A stretch of 64,000 nt of DNA, taken from contig CP064985.1 in assembly GCA_016699675.1 (NCBI GenBank), positions 2,170,001 to 2,234,000 of the forward strand, in the 5' to 3' direction. Below, piece by piece: positions 1 through 8,510 of the stretch. This stretch comes from Austwickia sp. (lineage in GTDB: Bacteria > Actinomycetota > Actinomycetes > Actinomycetales > Dermatophilaceae). Position 1 is the stretch's first letter, and each line of letters opens with the position of its first letter. The notes beneath the pieces are model-generated. The model ran no database searches, was not told where the DNA came from, and worked only from the letters and a program-made list of their open reading frames with translations. Position numbers and translations under genes: made by a program.

Positions 1-856
1 GGGTCCGCAGCGTCGCCAAGGGGCTCCGCAACTCGTGGGCGGCGTCGGCAACAAAGGCCCGCTGGCTCACCTGGGCCTGATCCAGCCTCGCCAACATCTC
101 GTTGAGGGTGATGGCCAGCGCCCGGATCTCGTCGCCGGCCGGTGGCACGGGCAGGCGATGCCCCGGCCGGCCGTCGCCCCGGATCCGTTCGGCGCCCGAG
201 CGCAGTGCTTCTACGGGGGCCAGCGCGGAGCCGATGACCCGCCACGCGATGGCCGCCAGCATGGCTAGGAGCAGGGGAAACGCGACGGCCATGCCGAGCC
301 GCAGCATCTGCAGCGTGCCTTCGGTGTCCTGCGTCGGCACGGCCGCCACGACGCTGACGCGCTGACTGCCCAGCGCGGGGGTGACCAAGTCGGCCGGGAC
401 GGCGACCACGACGAGTTCGCCGGACAGGCCCGAACGGTGGCCTGGCGCAGCGACCGCCGCGCCGCCGAGCGCGCGGTTCAGATCGCCAACGTCGAGCAGC
501 GGGGTGAGTCGATCGGCACCGAACGACGCCGCCAGCACCCGGTGAGCGGGGTCCAGCACTTGGACGGCGATCGCGCCGGTGACCGGCACCGGGTCCGGAA
601 GCCGCCCCGCCTCGACGAGCACCGCCACGTCCCGGGCCGAGGTCCGCGCCCGCCCGGTCGTGGCGTCGGCCCCGAGGCGGGCCACGGCGCCGTACAGCAG
701 GAGCCCGAAGGCGAGCAGTGCCGTCGCCACGCCGCAAACGCCGATGACCATCAAACGAGACCGCAGCGACAACCGCGCCCAGGCGGTGGTTGCCGGGGCA
801 GGACCGGGGCCGACGGGGCCGCGTTGGCCGCGGTCTTTGCGGCCGTCGCGGCTCAT
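1..856 (-). CDS. Sensor histidine kinase, N-terminal part (runs off the left edge)
   Basis: Reading the minus strand from an ATG at 856 gives about 285 residues with no stop before the window edge. A membrane segment lies near residues 35-57, followed by an extracytoplasmic loop and a second membrane segment near 185-205. A HAMP-like linker follows, and then an H-box, AHELRSPLATLR, which carries the phospho-accepting histidine. The dimerisation and ATPase domains lie outside the window. The start overlaps the stop of the response regulator by 4 bp (ATGA), so the two are translationally coupled. It is a membrane sensor that would phosphorylate the neighbouring OmpR-type regulator. The signal sensed is unknown. 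Confidence 0.93.
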   Translation of the reverse strand, partial: MSRDGRKDRGQRGPVGPGPAPATTAWARLSLRSRLMVIGVCGVATALLAFGLLLYGAVARLGADATTGRARTSARDVAVLVEAGRLPDPVPVTGAIAVQVLDPAHRVLAASFGADRLTPLLDVGDLNRALGGAAVAAPGHRSGLSGELVVVAVPADLVTPALGSQRVSVVAAVPTQDTEGTLQMLRLGMAVAFPLLLAMLAAIAWRVIGSALAPVEALRSGAERIRGDGRPGHRLPVPPAGDEIRALAITLNEMLARLDQAQVSQRAFVADAAHELRSPLATLRT

Positions 857-1509
857 GCGGCGATCCGGTAGCCCACGCCGCGCACCGTCTCGATCGTCGC
901 CGCGCCGAGCTTGCGGCGCAGGTGGCGGACGTAGACCTCGACGATGTTGGGGTGGATGTCGTCCGAGTTGCTCCAGACCCGGTCGAGGAGGTGCTCCTTG
1001 GCTGCCGGGGCGGGGTGCGCCCGCATGATCTCCTCCAGCACCGCGAACTCGCGCCGGGCCAGGCCGATAGGTGTCCCGTCGAGCGTCACCTGCCGGGCGG
1101 CCGGGTCGAGGCTGAGTGCCCCCACCGTCAGGAGCGCTGGCCGCGGCACGGGGTCGCGACGCAGCAGCACGCGTAGCCGCGCCAACAGCACGACGAAGCT
1201 GAACGGCTTGGTGAGGTAATCGTCGGCGCCGTAGTCGAGGGCGTCGGCCAGGTCGTATTCGCCGTCCTTGGCCGACAGCATCAGCACCGGGACCCAGTTG
1301 CCCTCCTCGCGCAGGGTCCGCAGCACGGCATACCCCGACAAGCCGGGCAGCATGATGTCGAGGATCACCGCGTCGTAGCCGCCGAAGCGGGCCGCGCCCA
1401 ACCCAGCCGTTCCGTCACGGACGACATCGACGGCAAATCCCTCCGCCTCCAGGCCGCGGCGGAGCGCCTTGCCCATGCCGGGCTCGTCCTCGACCACGAG
1501 CAGTCGCAC
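853..1509 (-). CDS. OmpR/PhoB-family response regulator
   Basis: The protein has 218 residues from the GTG at 1509. The receiver domain (about 1-120) begins VRLLVVEDE, has the phospho-acceptor in VILDIMLPGLSG and the conserved lysine in LTKPFS. The C-terminal winged helix (about 125-218) ends in the typical VRHLRRKLG and GVGYRIAA strands. The start was placed at 1509 because the conserved first strand begins there; an upstream GTG at 1527 would add six residues. It pairs with the downstream kinase and is divergent from the LolA-like/ABC operon. Phased TTCAGC repeats in the shared gap are its likely binding site. Confidence 0.93.
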   Translation of the reverse strand: MRLLVVEDEPGMGKALRRGLEAEGFAVDVVRDGTAGLGAARFGGYDAVILDIMLPGLSGYAVLRTLREEGNWVPVLMLSAKDGEYDLADALDYGADDYLTKPFSFVVLLARLRVLLRRDPVPRPALLTVGALSLDPAARQVTLDGTPIGLARREFAVLEEIMRAHPAPAAKEHLLDRVWSNSDDIHPNIVEVYVRHLRRKLGAATIETVRGVGYRIAA

Positions 1510-1575
1510 AGGATCACCCTGACACACCAGCCGACCCGGCCCGCGGTGGGCGGGGATGACCCGGAAGCCGTCGGC

Positions 1576-1613
1576 TTCAGCGTCCGTTCAGCGACTTTCA
1601 GGAGCACTTCAGC
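1576..1613. promoter_or_regulatory. Four helically phased TTCAGC half-sites, probable response-regulator operator
   Basis: TTCAGC occurs at 1576, 1587 and 1608 and TTCAGG at 1597, so the steps are 11, 10 and 11 bp, one DNA turn each. Direct repeats with this spacing are the usual binding pattern of OmpR/PhoB-type dimers. The site lies between the regulator (start 1509, leftward) and the LolA-like gene (start 1636, rightward), where it could control both. Confidence 0.7.
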
Positions 1614-1635
1614 CGGGGTGGGTGAGGATGGGTCC

Positions 1636-2856
1636 ATGAGCGCAGCCTTCTTCGCCGACCGACCGAATCGCCGCTGGCTCGTCCCCGGCGTCGTCGCCGC
1701 CGTGATCGCGGGCGGGGCGGCGGTGGTCGCCCGCCCGGCCGTCGCTGAGGCGGGCCTGCCCGACCGAACGGCCGCGGACCTCATCGCCGACGTCCAGAAG
1801 ACTCAGGTCACCAGCTTCTCCGGGACCGTCGTGCAATCCGCCGACCTGGGCCTTCCGGCTCTGCCGACCAAGGCCGCCGCGGGGGACCTCGCCTCCACGG
1901 AGGGCCTCCTGGCGCTCGGCACCGGATCGCATACCTGGCGGGTCTGGTCGGCAGGGCCGACCGCGAGCCGGCTGGCGCTCGTGACCGAACTGGGCGAGAG
2001 CGACGTCATCCGCAACGGCCCTGACGTGTGGCTGTGGTCCAGCAGGGACAAGAAGGCCGTGCACTACCGGCTGCCCGCGGAGGCGACTGCCAAGAGCCAC
2101 CCCACACCGCCCGCCCTTCCGTCGGGCGTGACGATGCCCGCGACGCCCGACGAGGCGGCCAAGCTGGCCTTGGCGAAGCTCGACCCGTCGACCGAGGTCA
2201 GCACCGGCGGGACGGCCACGGTCGCGGGTCGCTCGGCGTACGAACTCGTCCTCACCCCTCGCGATCGCGCGGCATTGGTCAGCAGCGTGCACATCGCCAT
2301 CGACGGCGAGAAGCGCGTCCCGCTGCGCGTGCAGGTCTTCGGCAGCAAGGCCGCCAACCCCAGCAAGGCCGCCATCGACGTGGGCTTCACGGCCGTCGAC
2401 TTCGGCACGCCGGACGCGCGGCAGTTCACGTTTACGCCACCGCCGGACACCACCGTGACTGAGGCCAGCCTGGAGCAAGCCGCGCAGCATCCCGACGGCG
2501 CCGCGAAGCGTGCCCCCGCGGCGACCAACTCTGCCTCTGCCAACCCCGCGGCCGCCCGGCCACGGATCGTCGGCACCGGCTGGACGTCGGTCGTGACGGG
2601 AACGATGCCGGCGCCAACGGCCACCGGCCAGTCCTCGGTGGGCACCCCGGACGGCAGGGGCGGCACCGGCGACAAGGGCGCGGCGGCTGATCAGCTCCAG
2701 AGCCTGATGGCCACGCTGCCCGAGGTCTCGGGGAGCTGGGGGTCGGGTCGCCTCCTCGAGACGAACCTGCTGTGCGCGGTGATCACGAGTGACGGCCGGT
2801 ACGCCGTGGGCGCGGTCGCGCCGAGCAAGCTCTACGAGGCGCTGTCGAGTCGATGA
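1636..2856 (+). CDS. LolA-like (DUF2092-type) exported protein of an ABC operon
   Basis: The protein has 406 residues from the ATG at 1636, preceded by GTGAGGATGGG as a ribosome site; the open frame extends upstream but no better start is seen. Residues about 15-38 form a hydrophobic anchor or signal ending in an Ala-rich stretch. The middle has the alternating strand pattern of LolA/LolB-like lipid-carrier folds (for example TSFSGTVVQSADLG near residue 55). A Pro/Ala/Thr-rich stretch lies near 280-360. In actinobacteria such proteins commonly sit beside a two-component system and an ABC exporter, as here. Its stop overlaps the ABC ATPase start (ATGA). Function is inferred from fold and context only; a role at the cell envelope is likely. 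Confidence 0.75.
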   Translation: MSAAFFADRPNRRWLVPGVVAAVIAGGAAVVARPAVAEAGLPDRTAADLIADVQKTQVTSFSGTVVQSADLGLPALPTKAAAGDLASTEGLLALGTGSHTWRVWSAGPTASRLALVTELGESDVIRNGPDVWLWSSRDKKAVHYRLPAEATAKSHPTPPALPSGVTMPATPDEAAKLALAKLDPSTEVSTGGTATVAGRSAYELVLTPRDRAALVSSVHIAIDGEKRVPLRVQVFGSKAANPSKAAIDVGFTAVDFGTPDARQFTFTPPPDTTVTEASLEQAAQHPDGAAKRAPAATNSASANPAAARPRIVGTGWTSVVTGTMPAPTATGQSSVGTPDGRGGTGDKGAAADQLQSLMATLPEVSGSWGSGRLLETNLLCAVITSDGRYAVGAVAPSKLYEALSSR

Positions 2857-3785
2857 GCGAACTGGCGGTCTCCACGACGGGACTGGCCAAGCGGTTCGGC
2901 GATCGCACGGTTGTCGACGACGTGCACCTGGCGGTGCCTCGAGGCGCGGTCTATGGCTTCCTCGGCCCCAACGGCTCGGGCAAGACCACCACGATCCGCA
3001 TGCTGCTGGGGCTGATCCGGCCGCAGCACGGGTCGGCCGAGGTGCTCGGCGTCGACGTGCTGCGCGAGCCGACGGCGGTGCTGCATCGGGTGGGCTCTCT
3101 GGTGGAGGGCCCGGCGTTTCATCCCTATCTGTCGGGGCGGGCCAATCTGGCTCGTCTCGACGCGGCCGACGCGCGCGCCGATCGGCGCACCAGCAGGGCG
3201 CGCATCGGCGCGGCCCTGGATCGCGTGGGCCTGGCGAACGCGGCCGGCAAGCGCTATCGCGCCTACTCACTCGGGATGAAGCAGCGCCTCGCGCTCGCGG
3301 CGGGGCTGCTCGTCCCCAGGGACCTCATGATTCTCGACGAACCGACCAACGGCCTGGACCCCCAGGGCACCCGAGAGGTTCGCTCGCTGATCGCGTCGTT
3401 CGCCGCCGACGGCATCACGGTCTTCGTGTCGAGTCACCTGTTGGCGGAGATCGAGCAGGTGTGCACGCACCTCGGCATCATGCGTGCCGGCCGCCTCGTC
3501 GCCCAGGGGCCGGTGCGCGACGTGCTGCCGAGGGGGGCGTCGCAGGTCCGCGTCGACACCTCGGACCCCGGCGAGGCGGCAGCCGTGCTGCGCCGGCTGG
3601 GGGTGCAACAGGTCAGGACCTCGGCCTCCGCCGCCTCCGGCGTACCGGCCGCCGTTGCACCCGAGGCGATCGTCGCCGCGCTCGTTGCCGCCGGCGTGCC
3701 CGTCCGCGGATTCGTCGCCGCCGCGCCCAGCCTGGAGGACGTATTCGTGTCGCTGACCGGGGAGGGATTCGATGTCGACGCCTGA
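2853..3785 (+). CDS. ABC transporter ATP-binding protein
   Basis: This is the 310-residue ATPase of a DrrA/CcmA-type exporter. Walker A is GPNGSGKTT (about 38-46), the signature is YSLGMKQR (about 138-145, a variant of LSGGQ), Walker B is LMILDEPTNGLD (about 158-169) and the H-loop is SSHLLAEIE. A C-terminal extension of about 90 residues matches the length of this subfamily. It would drive the permease encoded next, whose ATG lies 14 bp inside this gene, and it overlaps the LolA-like gene by 4 bp, so three genes form one tightly coupled operon. The substrate is unknown. Confidence 0.95.
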   Translation: MSELAVSTTGLAKRFGDRTVVDDVHLAVPRGAVYGFLGPNGSGKTTTIRMLLGLIRPQHGSAEVLGVDVLREPTAVLHRVGSLVEGPAFHPYLSGRANLARLDAADARADRRTSRARIGAALDRVGLANAAGKRYRAYSLGMKQRLALAAGLLVPRDLMILDEPTNGLDPQGTREVRSLIASFAADGITVFVSSHLLAEIEQVCTHLGIMRAGRLVAQGPVRDVLPRGASQVRVDTSDPGEAAAVLRRLGVQQVRTSASAASGVPAAVAPEAIVAALVAAGVPVRGFVAAAPSLEDVFVSLTGEGFDVDA

Positions 3786-4686
3786 CACGGTCGCCACAGG
3801 GGCGCCCGCCAGCGGTCGGGGGCCGGAGCGCGCGCCGACCGGGGCGGCGGTTGCCGGCACGGCGCGGCCCCGGCTGAGCCCCTGGCGTCTCCTGGGTTCC
3901 GAACTGGCCCTCATCGCAGGTCGGCGGCGCAATCAGGCCGGGCTTGCCGTGCTGGCGTCGGTGCCGATCATCATGGCGATCGCGGTCAAGGTGAGCCAAC
4001 CCCGGGCGGGCCGTGGCCCCGATTTCCTCTCCTCGATCACGGCCAACGGCCTGTTCGTCGCGTTCGCCGCGCTCACGGTCGAGATGACGATGTTCCTTCC
4101 GCTGGCCATCGCCATGGTCTCCGGCGACTCGGTTGCCGGCGAGGCCAACATCGGCACCCTGCGGTACCTCCTGACGGTGCCGGTGGGGCGGACCCGGCTG
4201 CTGGTGGTGAAGTACCTGTCGCTGGTGGTCGCCGCCGTCTGGGCCGTGACGCTCGTCGCCGTCGTGGGCGCCATCGTCGGCATCGTCATGTTCGGGACGG
4301 GTCCGCTGACGAGCCTGTCGGGCAGCCAGCTGCCGTTCTCGACGGCCGTGGTCAGGCTGATCCTGGTGGTGCTCTATCTGGGCGCCGGGCTCGCCGCGCT
4401 GGCGGCCGTCGGCCTGTTCATCTCGACCCTCACCGAGCAGCCGATGGCCGCCGCGGTGGCCCTGATGATCGTCACGATCGTGTCGTGGATCCTTGATGCG
4501 ATCCCGCAGGTCGACTGGCTTGCGCCATACCTGATCGTGCATGAATGGCTCGCGTTCGGCGACCTGCTCCGGGACCCGATCGCGACCGAGGCCATCGGGC
4601 GTGGCCTGCTCGTCGACCTCTGCTATGCCATCTTCTTCTGGGCGCTCGCGTGGGCCCGGTTCGCCGGGAAGGACATCACGAGCTGA
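3772..4686 (+). CDS. ABC-2 type transporter permease
   Basis: The 304-residue membrane protein has about six hydrophobic segments (near residues 50-70, 85-115, 140-170, 185-215, 225-250 and 280-300) after a 35-residue Pro/Ala-rich cytoplasmic start. It is the permease partner of the ATPase just upstream (14-bp overlap). The sequence GDSVAGEANIGTLRYLLTVP between segments 2 and 3 is typical of ABC-2 permeases of the NatB/YhgE type. It is convergent with the trans-sulfuration gene, sharing 11 bp at the stop codons. Export of a lipid, antibiotic or peptide is possible; nothing here distinguishes them. Confidence 0.92.
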   Translation: MSTPDTVATGAPASGRGPERAPTGAAVAGTARPRLSPWRLLGSELALIAGRRRNQAGLAVLASVPIIMAIAVKVSQPRAGRGPDFLSSITANGLFVAFAALTVEMTMFLPLAIAMVSGDSVAGEANIGTLRYLLTVPVGRTRLLVVKYLSLVVAAVWAVTLVAVVGAIVGIVMFGTGPLTSLSGSQLPFSTAVVRLILVVLYLGAGLAALAAVGLFISTLTEQPMAAAVALMIVTIVSWILDAIPQVDWLAPYLIVHEWLAFGDLLRDPIATEAIGRGLLVDLCYAIFFWALAWARFAGKDITS

Positions 4687-5926
4687 GGGCGCGCTCCAGG
4701 TCGGCGCGGAGGTCCTCATACGACTCCAGGCCGATCGAGAGCCGCAGCACGTCCTGGCCCGGCTTGGCCTCCGCCGCGACCGGACGGTGGGTGAGCGCGG
4801 CCGGGTGCTGGATGAGCGAGTCCACCCCGCCCAGCGACACGGCGTGCGTGAAGACCCGGACCCGCTCGACGACGGCGCTGGCCCGCCGGAAACCCTCTTC
4901 CGGACCGCCCGCCAGTTGGACGGCGATCATCGCCCCGGGCCCCCGCATCTGCCCCTCGGAGCCGACCAGCCCGTGCGGGTCGCAGCCGGGCAGGCCGGGG
5001 TGGCGGACCCCGGCCACGTGCGGGGCGTCCGTCGCCAGCCAGTCGACCAGCCGGGCGGCGGTCTCCTGCTGCACCCGGACGCGGATCGGCAGCGTCTGCA
5101 GGCCGCGGTGCAGGAGGTACGCCGAGAGCGGGTGCAGCAGCCCGCCGGTGACGGCGCGGACCCGGCGCAGCGCCGCGGCCCAGGTGTCGTCGCACGCCAC
5201 CACGCCGGCGACCACGTCGCCGTGACCGCCGAGGTATTTCGTGCCGCTGTGCAGCACCAGCGTCGCGCCGTGCGCCGCCGGGTTCTGCAGCACCGGGGTG
5301 GCGAACGTGTTGTCCACCAGCACGGGCACCTCGCCCGCACCCGCCGTACCCTTTCCATTCGCGCGGCCGCCCGCCGCCGCGACGACCGCGGCGATGTCGA
5401 CCAGATCCAGCGTGGGGTTGCCCGGCGTCTCCAGGATCACCAGACAGGTGTCCGGCCGGATCGCGGCGGCCACGCCGTCCGGCGTACAGAACGTCGTCTC
5501 CGTTCCCAGCAGCCCCGTGGCGAGCACGTGGTCGGTGCCGCCGTACAGCGGCCGGACCGCCACGACGTGCGCCCCGCGCCCAGCGGCCGAGCCCTGCTCC
5601 CGGGCGGCGAGGATGGCCGCGGCGACGGCGGCCATGCCGGAGGCGAACGCGACCGCCTGGGCCGTCCCCTCCAGCGCGGCCAACGCGGTCTCGAAGCGGG
5701 CGACGCCGGGATTCCAGAGGCGCTGATAGATGAGCCCGCCGGACTCCGGCCCCGGGTCGGGCACGCGACCCGAGGCGAGCAGGTCGTACGCCGCGCCACC
5801 GGCGGCGACCGACGGCACCGGGTAGGTGCTGGATAGGTCGATGGGCGGCACGTGGAGCCCCAGGGTCACCAGGTCTGCACGGCCGGCGTGCACGGCTAGG
5901 GTCTCCAGCCTCATGACGTCGTCCAT
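4676..5926 (-). CDS. Trans-sulfuration PLP enzyme (cystathionine gamma-synthase / O-acylhomoserine sulfhydrylase type)
   Basis: The 416-residue protein belongs to the Cys/Met-metabolism PLP enzymes. Visible marks are LETLAVHAG at the start, SGMAAVAAAI (cofactor phosphate site), VLVDNTFATP, and SGTKYLGGHGDVVAG with the PLP lysine. The C-terminal LRLSIGLESYEDL is the family end motif. The start was set at the ATG 5926 (MDDVMRLETL); a second ATG at 5914 is possible, and the longer open frame upstream is an overlap with metA in another frame. It lies about 100 bp downstream of metA on the same strand, so a role in methionine synthesis from O-acylhomoserine is likely. Sequence alone does not settle cysteine versus sulfide as second substrate. 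Confidence 0.88.
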   Translation of the reverse strand: MDDVMRLETLAVHAGRADLVTLGLHVPPIDLSSTYPVPSVAAGGAAYDLLASGRVPDPGPESGGLIYQRLWNPGVARFETALAALEGTAQAVAFASGMAAVAAAILAAREQGSAAGRGAHVVAVRPLYGGTDHVLATGLLGTETTFCTPDGVAAAIRPDTCLVILETPGNPTLDLVDIAAVVAAAGGRANGKGTAGAGEVPVLVDNTFATPVLQNPAAHGATLVLHSGTKYLGGHGDVVAGVVACDDTWAAALRRVRAVTGGLLHPLSAYLLHRGLQTLPIRVRVQQETAARLVDWLATDAPHVAGVRHPGLPGCDPHGLVGSEGQMRGPGAMIAVQLAGGPEEGFRRASAVVERVRVFTHAVSLGGVDSLIQHPAALTHRPVAAEAKPGQDVLRLSIGLESYEDLRADLERALSS

Positions 5927-6027
5927 GCTCGCCACTGTCCAGGGCGCGCCGACGAGCGGCAACCGGATTGGCCAGATCCGTCCCGGTGAGTTCGGTCGCC
6001 CCGCCGCCGCCGGCTGGGCCGCCGGGC

Positions 6028-6966
6028 TTACTCCGGCGGCGCGGCGGGCTTGGGGATGGCGGACAGATCGTACGGCGTGCGCTGGTAGACGTAGTAGTTC
6101 AGCCAGTTCGAGTAGAGCAGGAACGCGTGGCTGCGCCATGTGACCAGGGGCTTTTGGGTGGGGTCGTCGCCCGGGAAGTAGTTGACCGGCACCTTGATGG
6201 GCAGCCCGCGGGCCACGTCGCGGTCGTACTCGGCCTGCAAGGTGCGCCGCTCGTACTCCGGGTGACCGGTCACGAAGAGCTGCCGCTGGTCGCGACTCGT
6301 GGCCAGGTAGACGCCGGCCACGTCGGACTCCGCGATCAGCTCCAGCCCGTCCGCGGCGAGGATCGCCTCCCGCCCGACGCCCGTGTGGCGCGAATGCGGC
6401 GCGGGGAAGACCTCGTCGAAGCCCCGCACGATGTGTGCGTGCCGCTCCAGGACCCGGTGCTCGAAGACGCCGAACATCTTCTCCGCCAGCTCGAACTTGG
6501 GCACGCCGAAGTGGTGGTAAAGCCCGGCCTGGGCGCCCCAGCAGGTGTGCAGCGTGGAGAACACGTGCTCCTTGGACCACTCCATGATGTCGACGAGCTC
6601 GGGCCAGTAGTCGACGTCCTCGAACGGCATCAGCTCGACGGGGGCGCCGGTGATGATGAGGCCGTCGAACTTGTCGTCGCGCACCCGGTCGAACGTCGTA
6701 TAGAACGCCTCGAGGTGCTCGCTCGAGGTGTGCGTCGACTCCCGCGAGCGCATCCGCACGAGCGTGAATTCCACCTGCAGCGGCGAGTTGCTCAGCAGCC
6801 GCAACACCTGTGTCTCGGTGTCCACCTTCGTGGGCATGAGGTTGACCATGGCGATCCGCAGCGGGCGAATGTCCTGGTGGCCGGCGCGGTCCTCCGACAT
6901 GAGGAACACGTTCTCCGCGTTCAGCGTGGCGCGTGCGGGCAGATCGCGGGGAATCTTGACGGGCAC
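6028..6966 (-). CDS. metA: Homoserine O-acyltransferase, MetA family
   Basis: The 312-residue protein activates homoserine by O-acylation, the first committed step of methionine synthesis. It aligns over its full length with enterobacterial MetA (309 residues): VPVKIPRDLPA start, the nucleophile cysteine in HTCWGAQAG (about residue 142), and the His/Glu pair in FVTGHPEYE (about 235-237). The start is the GTG at 6966, directly after a strong GGAGGAGGGACCAG ribosome site; the longer open frame upstream is not conserved. Whether the donor is acetyl-CoA or succinyl-CoA cannot be read safely here. No SAM riboswitch was recognised upstream. Confidence 0.95.
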   Translation of the reverse strand: MPVKIPRDLPARATLNAENVFLMSEDRAGHQDIRPLRIAMVNLMPTKVDTETQVLRLLSNSPLQVEFTLVRMRSRESTHTSSEHLEAFYTTFDRVRDDKFDGLIITGAPVELMPFEDVDYWPELVDIMEWSKEHVFSTLHTCWGAQAGLYHHFGVPKFELAEKMFGVFEHRVLERHAHIVRGFDEVFPAPHSRHTGVGREAILAADGLELIAESDVAGVYLATSRDQRQLFVTGHPEYERRTLQAEYDRDVARGLPIKVPVNYFPGDDPTQKPLVTWRSHAFLLYSNWLNYYVYQRTPYDLSAIPKPAAPPE

Positions 6967-7196
6967 CTGGTCCCTCCTCCGGCCGGCGGTGCGCCGCTCG
7001 CGTGCGGGAGCGGCAGTGCGGGAGACGAGGGTACGGCGTGCGGGGCTGGCCGCGCAGAGGCGTATCTCACCGTGGGCAGCTAGCATCGGAGCGTCTCCCT
7101 GGAGCGCCCGCGGGATATCCGTTGCGCGGGCCGGCGAGTCGTGTCCGGCAAGGGCACGAACACCGGCGACCGCAGCCGTCCGAGCGAGGGAGAGCC

Positions 7197-7496
7197 ATGG
7201 GAAAGCACTACAGCGAGGCGTCGGAACGCACCGCCAAATGCCTCTTCTGGCTCGGGGTCGTCGCCATGCTGGCCGCGATCATGCTCGGGGTAGCCACGCG
7301 CAGCGTCGGCGCCTGGGTGGTGCTCTTCGCGATCGGGCTCCTCGGGCTCGCGGTCGCCGTCTGGAATCGCCCACGGCTCGCCCCGCCGGCGGGGGCGTCG
7401 TCAGCAGCCACTATCGCCCCATCGGCGGCCGCAGCCGCCCCCGCCCCGACGGTCAGCCAGGCGCCGGTGTCGCGCCCGGTGGCGGCGCCGAAGTAG
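7197..7496 (+). CDS. Small membrane protein, unknown function
   Basis: The 99-residue protein starts at the ATG 7197 behind GAGGGAGAGCC. It has two closely spaced membrane helices (about residues 15-35 and 40-57) and then a low-complexity Ala/Pro-rich tail of about 40 residues. The last 44 bp overlap the end of the convergent membrane-protein gene. Homologous small two-helix proteins are frequent in actinobacteria, but no function was recognised. Confidence 0.7.
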   Translation: MGKHYSEASERTAKCLFWLGVVAMLAAIMLGVATRSVGAWVVLFAIGLLGLAVAVWNRPRLAPPAGASSAATIAPSAAAAAPAPTVSQAPVSRPVAAPK

Positions 7497-8046
7497 CCGT
7501 CGCGGTCGCCGTGGCGTTGCGCAGCTCACGGCGTACGTCGCGCACGAAGACCGCCAGCGCACCGGCGAGCGCGACGGCGTAGGCCGTCAGGGCGACCTGT
7601 AGCGGGAAGACCGCGGCGGACCAAGCCGGCATGCCCCCCACGCCGTACTGCCAAGACAGCGCCAGCGCCGACGCCCCCACCATGAGGACGCCCGGTGCCG
7701 CGGTCGCGCGGTCCCGGCGGCACACCCACAACAGACCGATAAGGCCCAGCAGCACCGCAGTCACCGTCGCGGCGCGCCACTCGCTGCCGGCGTCGGCCTC
7801 GGCGTAGATGTCGTGCCAGCAGGCCCAGAACAGGCAGGTGAGCACGAGGCCCGCGGCGACCAGGAGGGCTGACTTCGCCGCCGGGGCCAAGGTGGAGATC
7901 GCCCTGACGCGTTCCCGTGCCGCGCCGCGCAGGACGTCGCCGACGAGTCTGGGGGACAGGGGCAATTCGCGCAGCAGGTCGAGGTATTCGGCGCCGTAGC
8001 GGTGCCGCCATTTCGCCGGGTAGAGCGCCAGGAGGAGGCGTCTCAT
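7453..8046 (-). CDS. Membrane protein cotranscribed with a PadR regulator
   Basis: The 197-residue protein starts at ATG 8046, overlapping the padR stop (ATGA). The first 50 residues are cytoplasmic and begin MRRLLLALYPAKWRHRYGAEY, a motif found at the start of many PadR-linked actinobacterial membrane proteins. Four or five hydrophobic segments follow (about 65-85, 95-115, 120-140, 150-175). The tail is an Ala/Thr repeat. PadR-coupled membrane proteins of this sort are thought to be part of envelope-stress or efflux modules, but no activity can be assigned. Confidence 0.75.
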   Translation of the reverse strand: MRRLLLALYPAKWRHRYGAEYLDLLRELPLSPRLVGDVLRGAARERVRAISTLAPAAKSALLVAAGLVLTCLFWACWHDIYAEADAGSEWRAATVTAVLLGLIGLLWVCRRDRATAAPGVLMVGASALALSWQYGVGGMPAWSAAVFPLQVALTAYAVALAGALAVFVRDVRRELRNATATATATSAPPPGATPAPG

Positions 8047-8441
8047 GTCGCACCTCCCGGCAGGGCTAGGCCGTGCGCTGCTCGGCCGGGACGCGACGTA
8101 CGCCGTGCGGGGCCGGCGCCCGCGGCTCGGCGGGTCGGCGCTCGGCCGCCGCGTTCGTCCAGGGCGGCCACGAGGAGCCGCCAGGCCGCTTCGTGCTCGG
8201 CGGCGACGGTGCGCCCGGCCGGGGTCAGCTCGTACGGGCGGCGCCGGCCCTGCGGGGGCAGCGGCGCGATCAGGCCCTGCTCTTCCAGCGCCGTGAGCGC
8301 GCCGTAGAGGGTCCCGGGCCCCATCGTCACGCCGCAGAGCGCGGCGACATCCTCGATGATCGCGTAGCCGTGCTTGGGGCCGCCGGACAGCGAGGTCAGG
8401 ACCAGCGCTCGGGGGCCGCCGAAGGTGGTGGGGTCGGCCAT
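8043..8441 (-). CDS. PadR-family transcriptional regulator
   Basis: The 132-residue protein has the PadR winged helix in the first 80 residues: VLTSLSGGPKHGYAI, then GPGTLYGALTALEEQGLI and the wing RRRPYELTPAGR. The remaining Arg/Ala/Gly-rich tail is not conserved. ATG 8441 follows GAGAGGGACACGC. It overlaps the following membrane-protein gene and probably represses its own operon. A GATAC-N10-GTATC inverted repeat lies 50-69 bp upstream. Confidence 0.9.
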   Translation of the reverse strand: MADPTTFGGPRALVLTSLSGGPKHGYAIIEDVAALCGVTMGPGTLYGALTALEEQGLIAPLPPQGRRRPYELTPAGRTVAAEHEAAWRLLVAALDERGGRAPTRRAAGAGPARRTSRPGRAAHGLALPGGAT

Positions 8442-8490
8442 GCGTGTCCCTCTCTGTGCGGCTCCGCTGACGGCAACTACTACGTCCCAC

Positions 8491-8510
8491 GATACATCGG
8501 GAGGCGTATC
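8491..8510. promoter_or_regulatory. Inverted repeat upstream of padR, candidate operator
   Basis: GATAC (8491-8495) and GTATC (8506-8510) form an inverted repeat with a 10-bp spacer, a layout used by PadR dimers. On the minus strand a TATCGT hexamer inside it could be the -10 box. It overlaps the rlmC stop codon. The assignment rests on position and symmetry only. Confidence 0.4.

Noticed and set aside
1..870. Plus-strand open frames over the kinase region (437-871, 579-1028)
   Set aside because: They are shadows of the minus-strand histidine kinase, which has a clear H-box.
6967..7196. SAM riboswitch upstream of metA
   Set aside because: No conserved SAM-riboswitch core was found in the minus-strand leader; only a strong ribosome site precedes the GTG.
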